NCBI GenBank assembly: GCA_029287305.1
Contig: JARFRJ010000386.1
Span: 1 to 6,221, forward strand
Length of the DNA: 6,221 bases
Direction of reading: 5' to 3'
Source of the DNA: Hyphomonas sp.
Lineage (GTDB): Bacteria > Pseudomonadota > Alphaproteobacteria > Caulobacterales > Hyphomonadaceae
A program made the position numbers and the translations under genes. Numbering within the stretch: position 1 is the stretch's first letter; each line of letters begins with the position of its first letter. The notes under the pieces are model-generated. The model was given only the letters and a program-made list of their open reading frames with translations, ran no database searches and was not told the DNA's origin. This document shows, piece by piece, positions 1-6,221 of the stretch.

Positions 1-1139
1 TTGCCGACGGCGTTCCAATTTTGACACTGGAAGATGTGCAAACCGCGCTCGATACCCTTCCCGGGCCGCTATGGGTGGTTAAATCACAAATTCATGCGGG
101 CGGGCGCGGCAAAGGAAAATTCATCGAAGCCGAGGCGGGTGAAAAAGGCGGTGTACGTCTGGCATTCTCCAAAGAAGAGGTTTCAGCCCACACCCAAGCC
201 ATGCTCGGCCATCACCTTGTGACCGCGCAGACCGGACCAGAGGGCAAGCAGGTTAACCGTATTTATATTGAAGATGGCGCAGATATTGAGACAGAGCTGT
301 ATTTTTCAATGCTTGTCGACCGTCAAACGGGCAATATCGCTATTGTCGCCTCAACAGAGGGCGGGATGGATATTGAGCAGGTCGCCCATGATACGCCGGA
401 CCTTATCCACAATATTCAAATTGATCCCATTGACGGCCTGACTGAGGCCAAAGCGGACGCGATCAATTCAGCTTTGAAGCTAACCGGGCAAGCGGCCATA
501 GATGGGCTTTCGCTTTTCCCCGCGCTCTATCAGGCCTTTACAGAAAAAGACATGTCCCTTTTGGAAATCAACCCGCTAATTGTCATGGACACTGGCCGGT
601 TACGGGTCTTGGATGCCAAAATGTCTTTTGATGGCAATGCGCTGTTCCGTCATCCTGATATTATGGAGCTGCGCGATACCACCGAAGAGGATGAAAAAGA
701 GATTGAAGCCTCAAAATATGACCTAGCCTATGTCGCTCTGGACGGAAATATTGGCTGTATGGTCAACGGGGCCGGGCTCGCCATGAGCACAATGGACATT
801 ATCAAACTATATGGCAAAGAGCCGGCCAACTTTCTGGATGTCGGCGGCGGCGCGAGCGCCGAAAAAGTGACGGCTGCTTTCAAAATTATCACCGCTGACC
901 CGAATGTTGAAGGCATATTGGTGAATATTTTCGGGGGTATAATGAAATGTGATGTGATCGCTGAAGGTGTCGTCACTGCCGTGAAGGAGGTGGGGTTGAA
1001 AGTCCCGCTTGTTGTCCGTCTGGAAGGCACAAATGTGGAAAAAGGCAAAGAAATCATTGATCAAAGCGGGTTGAATGTCATCTCTGCCGATGATCTGGAC
1101 GATGCGGCACAAAAAATTGTCGCCGCTGTGGAGGCTTAA
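1..1139 (+). CDS. sucC: Succinate-CoA ligase (succinyl-CoA synthetase) beta subunit, 5'-truncated
   Basis: This is the beta subunit of the cytoplasmic TCA enzyme that converts succinyl-CoA, ADP or GDP and phosphate to succinate, CoA and NTP. The reading frame is open from base 3 (Ala-Asp-Gly-Val-Pro-Ile) to the TAA at 1137-1139, giving 378 visible residues. Family members have about 390-400, so roughly 20 N-terminal residues (normally starting MNIHEYQ) lie left of the window. The TTG at 21 is therefore an internal Leu and not the start. Visible motifs are the ATP-grasp nucleotide loop HAGGRGKGK (93-119), the metal-binding EINPL (564-578) followed by LDAKMSFD, the [14 protein letters not shown] segment (744-785) that opens the C-terminal ligase domain, [22 protein letters not shown] (921-962) and [11 protein letters not shown] near the end. 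Nucleotide preference (ATP or GTP) cannot be decided from what is visible. It is followed after 3 bases by sucD, its obligate partner. Confidence 0.98.
   Translation, partial: ADGVPILTLEDVQTALDTLPGPLWVVKSQIHAGGRGKGKFIEAEAGEKGGVRLAFSKEEVSAHTQAMLGHHLVTAQTGPEGKQVNRIYIEDGADIETELYFSMLVDRQTGNIAIVASTEGGMDIEQVAHDTPDLIHNIQIDPIDGLTEAKADAINSALKLTGQAAIDGLSLFPALYQAFTEKDMSLLEINPLIVMDTGRLRVLDAKMSFDGNALFRHPDIMELRDTTEEDEKEIEASKYDLAYVALDGNIGCMVNGAGLAMSTMDIIKLYGKEPANFLDVGGGASAEKVTAAFKIITADPNVEGILVNIFGGIMKCDVIAEGVVTAVKEVGLKVPLVVRLEGTNVEKGKEIIDQSGLNVISADDLDDAAQKIVAAVEA
1130..1134 (+). promoter_or_regulatory. Shine-Dalgarno sequence of sucD
   Basis: GGAGG lies inside the last codons of sucC, 8 bases before the sucD ATG at 1143. 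Its position across the sucC stop codon implies translation of the two subunits from one message, with coupling likely. Confidence 0.8.
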
Positions 1140-1142
1140 GAG

Positions 1143-2045
1143 ATGTCAATATTAGTCGATCAGAATACAAAAGTCATCGTACAAGGTCTCACAGGTAAAA
1201 CCGGGTCCTTTCATACCAATCAGGCGCTGGATTATTACGGCACGAAAATGGTCGCGGGCACACATCCCAAAAAAGCCGGAAGCCATTGGACATCTGATAA
1301 AGGTGTTGACCTGCCCATCTATGCCAATGCGGCTGAGGCCAAAGCGGAAACCGGGGCCAATGCCTCTGTGATCTATGTTCCGCCTGCTGGGGCCGCTGCT
1401 GCCATTGAAGAAGCCATAGATGCAGAGATTGACCTGATTATATGCATCACCGAAGGTGTGCCTGTGCTCGACATGGTGCGGGTCAAGAATAGGCTGAAAT
1501 CCTCCAAATCTCGGCTGATTGGCCCAAATTGCCCGGGCGTTCTGACCCCTGAAGCCTGCAAGATTGGTATTATGCCGGGACGGATATTCCAGAAAGGTTC
1601 TGTCGGTGTTGTCTCACGTTCTGGAACGCTTACTTATGAAGCGGTCTTCCAGACCTCGCAGGTCGGCCTCGGCCAGACGACAGCGGTCGGCATTGGCGGT
1701 GATCCGGTCAAAGGTACCGAATTTATTGATATATTGGATATGTTTCTTGCCGATGAGGCGACCCAGTCGATCATTATGATTGGTGAAATTGGCGGCTCTG
1801 CTGAAGAAGAGGCGGCACAATTCATCAAAGATGAGGCCGCCAAGGGGCGCTCCAAACCGATGGTTGGCTTTATTGCCGGACGGACCGCGCCGCCTGGACG
1901 CACAATGGGCCATGCCGGAGCGATTGTCTCTGGCGGACAAGGCGGCGCAGAGGATAAAATCGCCGCTATGGAAGCGGCAGGTATTACAGTGTCCGCAAGC
2001 CCGGCGCGTTTGGGTGTTACGATGATGGATCTTCTGAAAGGCTGA
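1143..2045 (+). CDS. sucD: Succinate-CoA ligase (succinyl-CoA synthetase) alpha subunit
   Basis: This is the alpha subunit of succinyl-CoA synthetase. It binds CoA and carries the phosphohistidine that relays phosphate between succinyl-phosphate and the nucleotide on SucC. The 300-residue protein is complete (E. coli SucD is 289). The N-terminal Rossmann CoA-binding domain has [13 protein letters not shown] at residues 13-25 and VIYVPP at 76-81. The ligase domain contains [10 protein letters not shown] (127-136), [11 protein letters not shown] (157-167), [14 protein letters not shown] (183-196), [12 protein letters not shown] (214-225) and GHAGAI (256-261). His257 (codon 1911-1913) is the expected phosphorylated histidine. 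Residues 43-58, around [12 protein letters not shown], form a loop about five residues longer than in E. coli, and a second small insert lies near 231-238; both are usual in alphaproteobacteria. ATG 1143 is chosen because it has a good ribosome binding site, 8 bases upstream, and gives the conserved [10 protein letters not shown] start. Confidence 0.98.
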   Translation: MSILVDQNTKVIVQGLTGKTGSFHTNQALDYYGTKMVAGTHPKKAGSHWTSDKGVDLPIYANAAEAKAETGANASVIYVPPAGAAAAIEEAIDAEIDLIICITEGVPVLDMVRVKNRLKSSKSRLIGPNCPGVLTPEACKIGIMPGRIFQKGSVGVVSRSGTLTYEAVFQTSQVGLGQTTAVGIGGDPVKGTEFIDILDMFLADEATQSIIMIGEIGGSAEEEAAQFIKDEAAKGRSKPMVGFIAGRTAPPGRTMGHAGAIVSGGQGGAEDKIAAMEAAGITVSASPARLGVTMMDLLKG

Positions 2046-2065
2046 TCTTGAAAATGTTTAGAAAC

Positions 2066-2102
2066 TTTGAGCAGGCCGTTTAAATCAAGCGGTCTGTTTA
2101 AG
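2066..2102 (+). other. Imperfect hairpin downstream of sucD
   Basis: CAGGCCG (2072-2078) can pair with CGGTCTG (2090-2096), seven pairs including one G-U, across an 11-base loop. The stem can be extended outward by six weaker pairs (2066-2071 with 2097-2102), several of them G-U. No T run follows, so it is not a classical intrinsic terminator. It could protect the 3' end of a sucCD message or mark processing, or it may be chance. Confidence 0.3.
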
Positions 2103-2135
2103 GTCATATAAGTCGAGTTTAGAGCCTATTGAAAT

Positions 2136-2170
2136 ATAGATATCCCTGACAGGCTAGCGGGGTTTTCTAT
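2136..2170 (+). terminator. Possible weak terminator or attenuator hairpin
   Basis: ATAGA (2136-2140) and CCC (2144-2146) can pair with TCTAT (2166-2170) and GGG (2159-2161) across the loop TGACAGGCTAGC, with mismatches between the two helices. The inner GC helix is followed by TTTT at 2163-2166. The stem is short and the loop long for an intrinsic terminator, so partial read-through or no function are both possible. It overlaps one copy of the 15-base shared element. Confidence 0.25.
2140..2154 (+). repeat. 15-base element, copy 1 (ATATCCCTGACAGGC)
   Basis: The sequence ATATCCCTGACAGGC recurs with one mismatch, in inverted orientation, at 5406-5420 in the sucA-sucB gap. The core CCTGACAGG is a perfect inverted repeat about a central A, as for a small dimeric regulator site. 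It is centred about 137 bases before the sucA ATG. Confidence 0.45.
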
Positions 2171-2188
2171 CCTGAAAAAGCACCTATG

Positions 2189-2217
2189 TTCGCCTCTTAT
2201 TATAAAGTATGTATAGT
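2189..2217 (+). promoter_or_regulatory. Weak sigma70-like promoter candidate ahead of sucA
   Basis: TATAGT (2212-2217) matches the -10 consensus at five of six positions, and TTCGCC (2189-2194) lies exactly 17 bases upstream but matches the -35 consensus at only three positions. Transcription would start about 60 bases before the sucA ATG. The surrounding A/T richness makes a chance match easy. Confidence 0.22.
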
Positions 2218-2249
2218 CCCTGAAAATCAGACTCAGAAAAGGGATTGTC

Positions 2250-2294
2250 ATGCGACCATCCCATAAGAAAAATAGGCAAAACCATGGCAGATGA
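2250..2294 (+). CDS. Possible 14-codon leader mini-ORF overlapping the sucA start
   Basis: ATG 2250 opens a reading frame for the basic peptide MRPSHKKNRQNHGR, ending at TGA 2292-2294, which is 11 bases past the first base of the sucA ATG and in another frame. It is preceded by AAGGG (2239-2243) at a suitable spacing of 6 bases, a better ribosome binding site than the one sucA has. This is compatible with translation through the mini-ORF followed by re-initiation at sucA. Its shortness means it could equally be accidental, and no function is assigned to the peptide. Confidence 0.25.
   Translation: MRPSHKKNRQNHGR
2274..2276 (+). promoter_or_regulatory. Weak Shine-Dalgarno of sucA (start-deciding)
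   Basis: Only AGG, within AATAGGCAAAACC, precedes ATG 2284, with a 7-base spacing. The in-frame TTG at 2245 has AGGG just one base upstream, which is too close to work, so ATG 2284 remains the preferred start. Confidence 0.45.
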
Positions 2295-5200
2295 TGGTAT
2301 GAAATCAGGCGATATCCGCAGCGAACAGAATGAAGCCTTTCTAGGCACCGGTTTTCTGTATGGCGCTAATGCGGTCTATCTGGAGAAAATGCAGGCCTTA
2401 TACGCTGATAATCCTGATCAAGTGCCCGCAACTTGGCGTGCTTTCTTTGACTCCATCGCAGATGAGGCGGCAAGCGCCAAGCAAAATGCCGATGGCGCCA
2501 GTTGGAAACGTGCCGACTGGCCAAAGCCGCTAGCCAATGAAGAGACAGCCGCATTTGATGGCGATTGGCCGATCAATGACGCCGCCTTGGCGCAAAAGAT
2601 AAAACAAAGCCCACAAATCGCCACCTCTGCCGATATGACCGAGGAGGTCAAACGCTCAATTCGCGCCATTATGATGATCCGCGCTTATCGGATTCGCGGG
2701 CATTTGGCAGCCAAACTTGATCCGCTTGGTCTGGAGACGCGCGGGACCCAGCCGGAACTTGATCCGGCAAGCTATGGCTTTGCCTCCGATGATATTGACA
2801 CGCCGATCTATATTGATGGGTATCTCGGTCTGGAAACGGCCTCCTTGCGTGATATTTTAAGTCTTTTGAAACGGACCTATTGTGCCACGATCGGCATTGA
2901 ATTTATGCATATTTCTAACCCGGAAGAAAAAGCCTGGTTGCAAGAGCGCATTGAAGGCCCGGACAAGGGCGTTGCGTTTACCCCGGAAGGCAAGCGGGCG
3001 ATCCTCTCCAAACTGATTGAAGCTGAAAGTTTTGAACGCTTCTTGCACAAGCGCTATCCCGGCACGAAACGATTTGGTCTTGATGGCGGCGAAGCGGCAG
3101 TCCCGGCGCTTGAGCAGATTATCAAGCGCGGCGGCGCGCTGGGCGTGAAGGAGATTGTCATCGGCATGTCGCATCGCGGGCGGCTGAATATGCTCGGCGC
3201 TGTGATGGGAAAATCCTATGAGAAAATCTTCCATGAATTCCAAGGCGGCTCAACTCAAGGGGCCTCCGAATTTGGTTCCGGCGATGTAAAATATCATCTT
3301 GGGGCTTCTTCAGATCGCACATTTGACGGAAACGCTGTACATTTGTCGATGAATGCCAATCCGTCTCATTTGGAAGCGGTTGATCCGGTTGTGCTTGGTA
3401 AATCACGTTCAAAACAGGCTATGCTGAAGCGTGAGGATCAGACCGGGAGACGGGCACAAATTATGCCGCTTCTCTTACATGGCGATGCTGCCTTTGCTGG
3501 CCAGGGCGTTGTCTCTGAATGCTTTGCCTTGTCTGGTCTTGCCGGATATCGCACAGGCGGCACTATTCACTTTATTATCAATAATCAGATCGGCTTTACG
3601 ACAAGTCCGATGTATTCACGCTCCTCGCCTTACCCGTCAGATGTCGCGCTCATGGTTCAGGCACCGATTTTCCATGTCAATGGCGATGATCCCGAAGCGG
3701 TCACCTATGTGGCCAAAATTTCCACCGAATATCGGCAGAAATTCGGTAAGGATGTTGTGATTGATATGTTCTGCTATCGGCGGTTTGGTCATAATGAAGG
3801 CGATGAGCCGATGTTTACCCAGCCGGAAATGTATAAGACGATCAAATCGCACCCCTCCACGCGTGAGATTTATGCCGAACGTCTGATCAAGGAAGGCCTG
3901 ATGACAGCCGACGAGGTTGGCGCGGAAGTAAAGGCTTTTGACGATCATCTGGATAAGGCTTTTGAAGATGGCAAATCGATAAAAATTACTGAGGCCGATT
4001 GGCTGGATGGCGAATGGAAAGGGTTTAAGCTTCCCGAAGATGATGATCGGCGCGGCAAAACCGGTGTTTCCCTTAAACGGCTGAAAGCGCTGGGCGAAAC
4101 GATCACGAGCCTGCCCAATGGCCTGAAGCCTCACAAAACCCTGCAACGGATCATCGATGCACGCGCCAAGTCTATTTCCTCTGGCGAGGGTGTAGACTGG
4201 GCTACCGCTGAACATCTGGCTTTTGCCACACTTCTGGATGAAGGCTATCCGGTACGCCTATCCGGCCAGGATTCCGGGCGCGGAACCTTCTCGCAGCGAC
4301 ATTCACATATTGTCGATCAGGATACGGCGGTGCGCTATACACCGTTAAATCACTTAAGCGAGACCCAGGCGCCCTATGAAGTGATTGATTCGCTTCTGTC
4401 TGAAGAGGCCGTGCTCGGCTATGAATATGGATATTCCCTAGCAGACCCCAATACGCTGACCCTCTGGGAGGCGCAATTTGGTGATTTTGCCAATGGCGCA
4501 CAGGTTTTCTTCGACCAGTTCATTTCCTCCGCCGAACGCAAATGGCTGCGCATGAGCGGGCTGGTTATGCTATTGCCCCATGGATATGAAGGTCAGGGAC
4601 CAGAACACTCTTCGGCACGTCTGGAGCGCTTCCTGCAAATGTGCGCCGAAGATAATATGCAAGTGTGTAATCTGACGACCCCGGCCAATTACTTCCATGC
4701 CCTGCGCCGCCAAATTCACCGCGAATTTCGCAAACCCCTTATTGTGATGACGCCCAAATCCCTATTACGGGCCAAACGCGCCGGCTCTGCCTTAAATGAT
4801 ATGAATACACAGTCTTCCTTCCACAGAGTGCTGTGGGATGATGCAGAGACGCCAGGCCGTCAAGGTGAGGTCAAACTTGCCCCAGACAAGGAGATACGCC
4901 GCGTCGTCCTATGCTCTGGAAAAGTGTATTATGATCTGTTTGAAGAGCGTGAGACGCTTGGCCTGAATGATATTTACATTCTGCGTCTGGAACAGTTTTA
5001 TCCCGTCCCGCGTAAATCCCTTATTCATGAGCTGAAACGCTTTAAACAAGCTGAAATGGTCTGGTGTCAGGAAGAACCGCGAAATATGGGCGGCTGGACA
5101 TTTATCCGGGATGAAATTGAATGGGCCGCCGGTCAGGCAGGGGTTAAAAATCCGCGTCCCAATTATGCGGGCCGCGCCGCGTCTGCGGCGACAGCAACTG

Positions 5201-5298
5201 GGCTATTCAGTAAGCATAATGCTGAAAAAAACGCTTTCCTGAGCATCGCCTTTGGCAAAAAGCCGGTGAAAGATATATTCGGCCATGTCCGCGAATAG
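2284..5298 (+). CDS. sucA: 2-oxoglutarate dehydrogenase E1 component (thiamine diphosphate-dependent)
   Basis: E1o decarboxylates 2-oxoglutarate on thiamine diphosphate and transfers the succinyl group to lipoyl-SucB, the rate-setting step of the 2-oxoglutarate dehydrogenase complex. The protein has 1004 residues (E. coli 933; alphaproteobacteria commonly near 1000). Residues about 19-55 (FLYGANAVYLEKMQ to TWRAFF) are the N-terminal E2-docking segment. RGHLAAKLDPL (138-148) starts the linker region. The thiamine/Mg domain shows HRGRLN (His297), GDVKYHLG (333-340), PSHLEAV (His362), GDAAFAGQG (Asp401), INNQIGF (Asn433) and GHNEGDEP (His503). The transketolase-like pyrimidine-binding domain has RLSGQDSGRGTF (658-669) and EGQGPEHSS (769-777, His775), and WCQEEPRNMGGW (927-938) marks the C-terminal domain. 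All expected catalytic positions are present. ATG 2284 is chosen because it gives the family-like MADD... start; the in-frame TTG 2245 would add 13 residues without family resemblance and with poor ribosome-site spacing. Confidence 0.98.
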   Translation: MADDGMKSGDIRSEQNEAFLGTGFLYGANAVYLEKMQALYADNPDQVPATWRAFFDSIADEAASAKQNADGASWKRADWPKPLANEETAAFDGDWPINDAALAQKIKQSPQIATSADMTEEVKRSIRAIMMIRAYRIRGHLAAKLDPLGLETRGTQPELDPASYGFASDDIDTPIYIDGYLGLETASLRDILSLLKRTYCATIGIEFMHISNPEEKAWLQERIEGPDKGVAFTPEGKRAILSKLIEAESFERFLHKRYPGTKRFGLDGGEAAVPALEQIIKRGGALGVKEIVIGMSHRGRLNMLGAVMGKSYEKIFHEFQGGSTQGASEFGSGDVKYHLGASSDRTFDGNAVHLSMNANPSHLEAVDPVVLGKSRSKQAMLKREDQTGRRAQIMPLLLHGDAAFAGQGVVSECFALSGLAGYRTGGTIHFIINNQIGFTTSPMYSRSSPYPSDVALMVQAPIFHVNGDDPEAVTYVAKISTEYRQKFGKDVVIDMFCYRRFGHNEGDEPMFTQPEMYKTIKSHPSTREIYAERLIKEGLMTADEVGAEVKAFDDHLDKAFEDGKSIKITEADWLDGEWKGFKLPEDDDRRGKTGVSLKRLKALGETITSLPNGLKPHKTLQRIIDARAKSISSGEGVDWATAEHLAFATLLDEGYPVRLSGQDSGRGTFSQRHSHIVDQDTAVRYTPLNHLSETQAPYEVIDSLLSEEAVLGYEYGYSLADPNTLTLWEAQFGDFANGAQVFFDQFISSAERKWLRMSGLVMLLPHGYEGQGPEHSSARLERFLQMCAEDNMQVCNLTTPANYFHALRRQIHREFRKPLIVMTPKSLLRAKRAGSALNDMNTQSSFHRVLWDDAETPGRQGEVKLAPDKEIRRVVLCSGKVYYDLFEERETLGLNDIYILRLEQFYPVPRKSLIHELKRFKQAEMVWCQEEPRNMGGWTFIRDEIEWAAGQAGVKNPRPNYAGRAASAATATGLFSKHNAEKNAFLSIAFGKKPVKDIFGHVRE

Positions 5299-5329
5299 GA
5301 TATCTGTGACCATATCCTGCTCAAGGATA
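5297..5329 (+). other. Two mutually exclusive hairpins at the sucA stop codon
   Basis: AGGATAT (5297-5303, overlapping the TAG stop) is fully complementary to ATATCCT (5312-5318) across an 8-base loop. The core TATCCT of that second segment (5313-5318) is also fully complementary to AGGATA (5324-5329) across the 5-base loop GCTCA. The central segment can pair only one way at a time. No T run follows, so neither is an obvious terminator. Confidence 0.4.
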
Positions 5330-5405
5330 CCTCAATCAGATCAAACGATAAGCCGCTAAAAGCGCATTTCGCGCGCCAAGCGATCAGTTCGGGCTTTCAA
5401 GACGC

Positions 5406-5420
5406 GCCTGACAGGGATAT
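5406..5420 (-). repeat. 15-base element, copy 2 (inverted)
   Basis: Read on the minus strand this is ATATCCCTGTCAGGC, matching copy 1 at 2140-2154 in 14 of 15 positions; the only difference is at the centre of the CCTGWCAGG palindrome. It is centred about 74 bases before the sucB ATG. Confidence 0.45.
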
Positions 5421-5444
5421 ACACAGACTGGAAATGAAATAGGA

Positions 5445-5461
5445 TGGATAAAACATATCCA
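5445..5461 (+). other. Small hairpin ahead of the sucB ribosome binding site
   Basis: TGGATA (5445-5450) pairs perfectly with TATCCA (5456-5461) around the loop AAACA. It ends 11 bases before the AGGAGA of sucB. Six mostly A-T pairs make it only marginally stable alone. Confidence 0.35.
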
Positions 5462-5472
5462 ATGGCGATTTT

Positions 5473-5478
5473 AGGAGA
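5473..5478 (+). promoter_or_regulatory. Shine-Dalgarno sequence of sucB
   Basis: AGGAGA lies 8 bases before ATG 5487. It is strong and well placed, and it fixes the sucB start. Confidence 0.8.
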
Positions 5479-5486
5479 CCGCACCC

Positions 5487-6221
5487 ATGGCTGACACACA
5501 AGATATGCCAAACACTAACGTCATTGTGCCTGATATGGGCGAAAGCGTGGCAGAAGGCACATTAGGGGATATTTTAAAAAAGGCAGGCGAGACGGTCGAG
5601 AAAGATGATGTTCTGGTTGAGATCGAAACGGATAAGGTAGCTCTAGAGGTCGGCGCGCCTGCCTCTGGTGTCATCTCAGAATGGCGGGTCAGCGAGGGGG
5701 ACAGCGTGACACCAGGCATGGTCATTGCGATTATTGCCGATCAGCAAGGCATTGCGCCAGCTGCCTCTGCCAGCGCCGCTGCCCCGGCCAGTTCTGAAGC
5801 CGCCCCGGCTGAGGCGGCTTCTGCTGAGGCAAAACCGGAGGGAAGCCCCGGCGAGGACAGGCCTGTTTCTCCGTCTGTACGCCGTATCACAACAGAAAAT
5901 GACATTAACCCGCAATCTATTCCCGGAACGGGAAAAGAGGGTCGGGTGACCAAAGCCGATGCGCTCAATTTCATTGGAAAAGCCTCAGAAGCGAGCAAAC
6001 AGGTCAGCGTGCCAGCAGCCCCCGCCTCTGCGCGTGAAACGGGTCCGCGCGAGGAAAGAGTGCGCATGACACGGCTGCGCCAAACGATCGCCCGCCGCTT
6101 GAAGCAAGCTCAAGACACCGCCGCCATGCTCACCACATTTAATGATGTGGATATGGGCGCCATTATGGATTTGCGTAAAAAATATAAAGAAACCTTCCTA
6201 GACAAGCATAGTGTGAAACTC
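5487..6221 (+). CDS. sucB: Dihydrolipoyllysine succinyltransferase (E2 of 2-oxoglutarate dehydrogenase), 3'-truncated
   Basis: E2o is the core of the 2-oxoglutarate dehydrogenase complex. Its lipoyl arm accepts the succinyl group from SucA and transfers it to CoA. The frame stays open from ATG 5487 to the window end, giving 245 residues; the family has about 400-420, so most of the catalytic domain, including the HxxxD active site, lies outside. The lipoyl domain spans about residues 10-86 with the lipoylation motif ETDKVALEV (Lys50). An Ala/Pro-rich linker follows (about 88-120). The peripheral-subunit-binding domain runs from about 128 (SPSVRRI) to 163, with GTGKEGRVTKAD. A second linker (164-190) precedes the acyltransferase domain, which opens with RVRMTRLRQTIARRLKQAQ (191-209) and continues TTFNDVDMGAIMDLR. 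A single N-terminal lipoyl domain, the VPDMGESVAEG start and the position after sucA all favour SucB over the pyruvate dehydrogenase E2. Confidence 0.97.
   Translation, partial: MADTQDMPNTNVIVPDMGESVAEGTLGDILKKAGETVEKDDVLVEIETDKVALEVGAPASGVISEWRVSEGDSVTPGMVIAIIADQQGIAPAASASAAAPASSEAAPAEAASAEAKPEGSPGEDRPVSPSVRRITTENDINPQSIPGTGKEGRVTKADALNFIGKASEASKQVSVPAAPASARETGPREERVRMTRLRQTIARRLKQAQDTAAMLTTFNDVDMGAIMDLRKKYKETFLDKHSVKL

Larger units (their letters stand above)
2046..2283. other. sucD-sucA intergenic region, 238 bases
   Basis: No convincing full-length gene lies between the sucD stop and the sucA start. From left to right it holds an imperfect hairpin (2066-2102), a second hairpin with a short T run (2136-2170) whose 5' arm and loop include one copy of a 15-base element shared with the sucA-sucB gap, an A/T-rich promoter-like stretch (2189-2217), and a 14-codon mini-ORF running into sucA. 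The gap is large for genes presumed to be in one operon, which suggests local control or RNA processing. That reading is inference. Confidence 0.8.
5299..5486. other. sucA-sucB intergenic region, 188 bases
   Basis: No gene is seen here. The region holds the alternative hairpins next to the sucA stop, a GC-rich stretch with GCGC repeats around 5360-5380, the second copy of the 15-base shared element (5406-5420), a small hairpin (5445-5461) and the sucB ribosome binding site. I see no good terminator and no good promoter; TATACA at 5418-5423 lacks a convincing -35 partner. Continued transcription from sucA into sucB is the simplest reading. Confidence 0.8.

Noticed and set aside
21..23. TTG as the start of SucC
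   Set aside because: The frame is open to the window edge and the preceding residues ADGVPI match the conserved SucC N-terminal region, so the gene is truncated by the window, not started here.
2054..2083. 9-codon frame MFRNFEQAV just after sucD
   Set aside because: It has no ribosome binding site and lies in a hairpin-forming region; nothing supports translation.
1634..2107. Long antisense open frame (157 codons) across sucD, and similar antisense frames over sucC and sucA
   Set aside because: These sit opposite strongly conserved genes, have compositions expected of shadow frames, and show no recognisable domains or ribosome sites.
2245..2283. A 13-residue N-terminal extension of SucA from TTG 2245
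   Set aside because: The purine-rich sequence is one base from the TTG, too close to serve as its ribosome site, and the extension (MSCDHPIRKIGKT) does not look like the family's N-terminus.
5340..5400. GC-rich stretch with GCGC and AAGC/GCTT pairs, considered as a tRNA or small RNA
   Set aside because: No cloverleaf, T-loop or anticodon arrangement could be made, and no terminator follows.
5462..5494. 10-codon frame MAILGDRTHG overlapping the sucB start
   Set aside because: It lacks a ribosome site at suitable distance (AGGA at 5441-5444 is too far), and its overlap with the start follows from the Met-Ala-Asp codons of sucB.
5725..5949. Plus-strand frame (74 codons) within sucB rich in Leu, Arg and Pro
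   Set aside because: It is an out-of-frame reading of the Ala/Pro linker and subunit-binding domain of SucB.

Overview
The window is a stretch of an alphaproteobacterial TCA-cycle operon. It holds, all on the + strand, the 3' part of sucC, complete sucD and sucA, and the 5' part of sucB. The order sucC-sucD-sucA-sucB is the usual alphaproteobacterial arrangement (enterics have sucABCD). The protein sequences agree: SucD has the longer alphaproteobacterial-type loop after the CoA-binding region, and SucA is about 1,000 residues long. Base composition looks moderate (about half G+C by eye). I cannot name a genus from this alone. A marine or otherwise mid-GC alphaproteobacterium is plausible, but that is inference.

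Layout: sucC (1-1139, first ~20 residues cut off by the window edge); sucD (1143-2045, 3 bases after sucC, with its ribosome binding site inside the sucC end); a 238-base gap (2046-2283) with two imperfect hairpins, a weak promoter-like sequence and a 14-codon mini-ORF that overlaps the sucA start; sucA (2284-5298, 1004 residues); a 188-base gap (5299-5486) with small hairpins; and sucB (5487 to the window end, 245 residues, catalytic domain cut off).

The products work on consecutive steps. SucA (E1o) decarboxylates 2-oxoglutarate and passes the succinyl group to the lipoyl arm of SucB (E2o). SucB makes succinyl-CoA, and SucCD converts this to succinate while making a nucleoside triphosphate. 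The E3 gene (lpd) is expected past the right edge and mdh is often found left of sucC, but neither is visible.

I find no undescribed gene system, mobile element, CRISPR array, tRNA or rRNA here; the coding content is ordinary core metabolism. What deserves a second look is noncoding. A 15-base element, ATATCCCTGWCAGGC, occurs once in each gap flanking sucA, in opposite orientations. There is a pair of mutually exclusive hairpins at the sucA stop codon, a small hairpin just ahead of the sucB ribosome binding site, and a possible translational-coupling mini-ORF at the sucA start.
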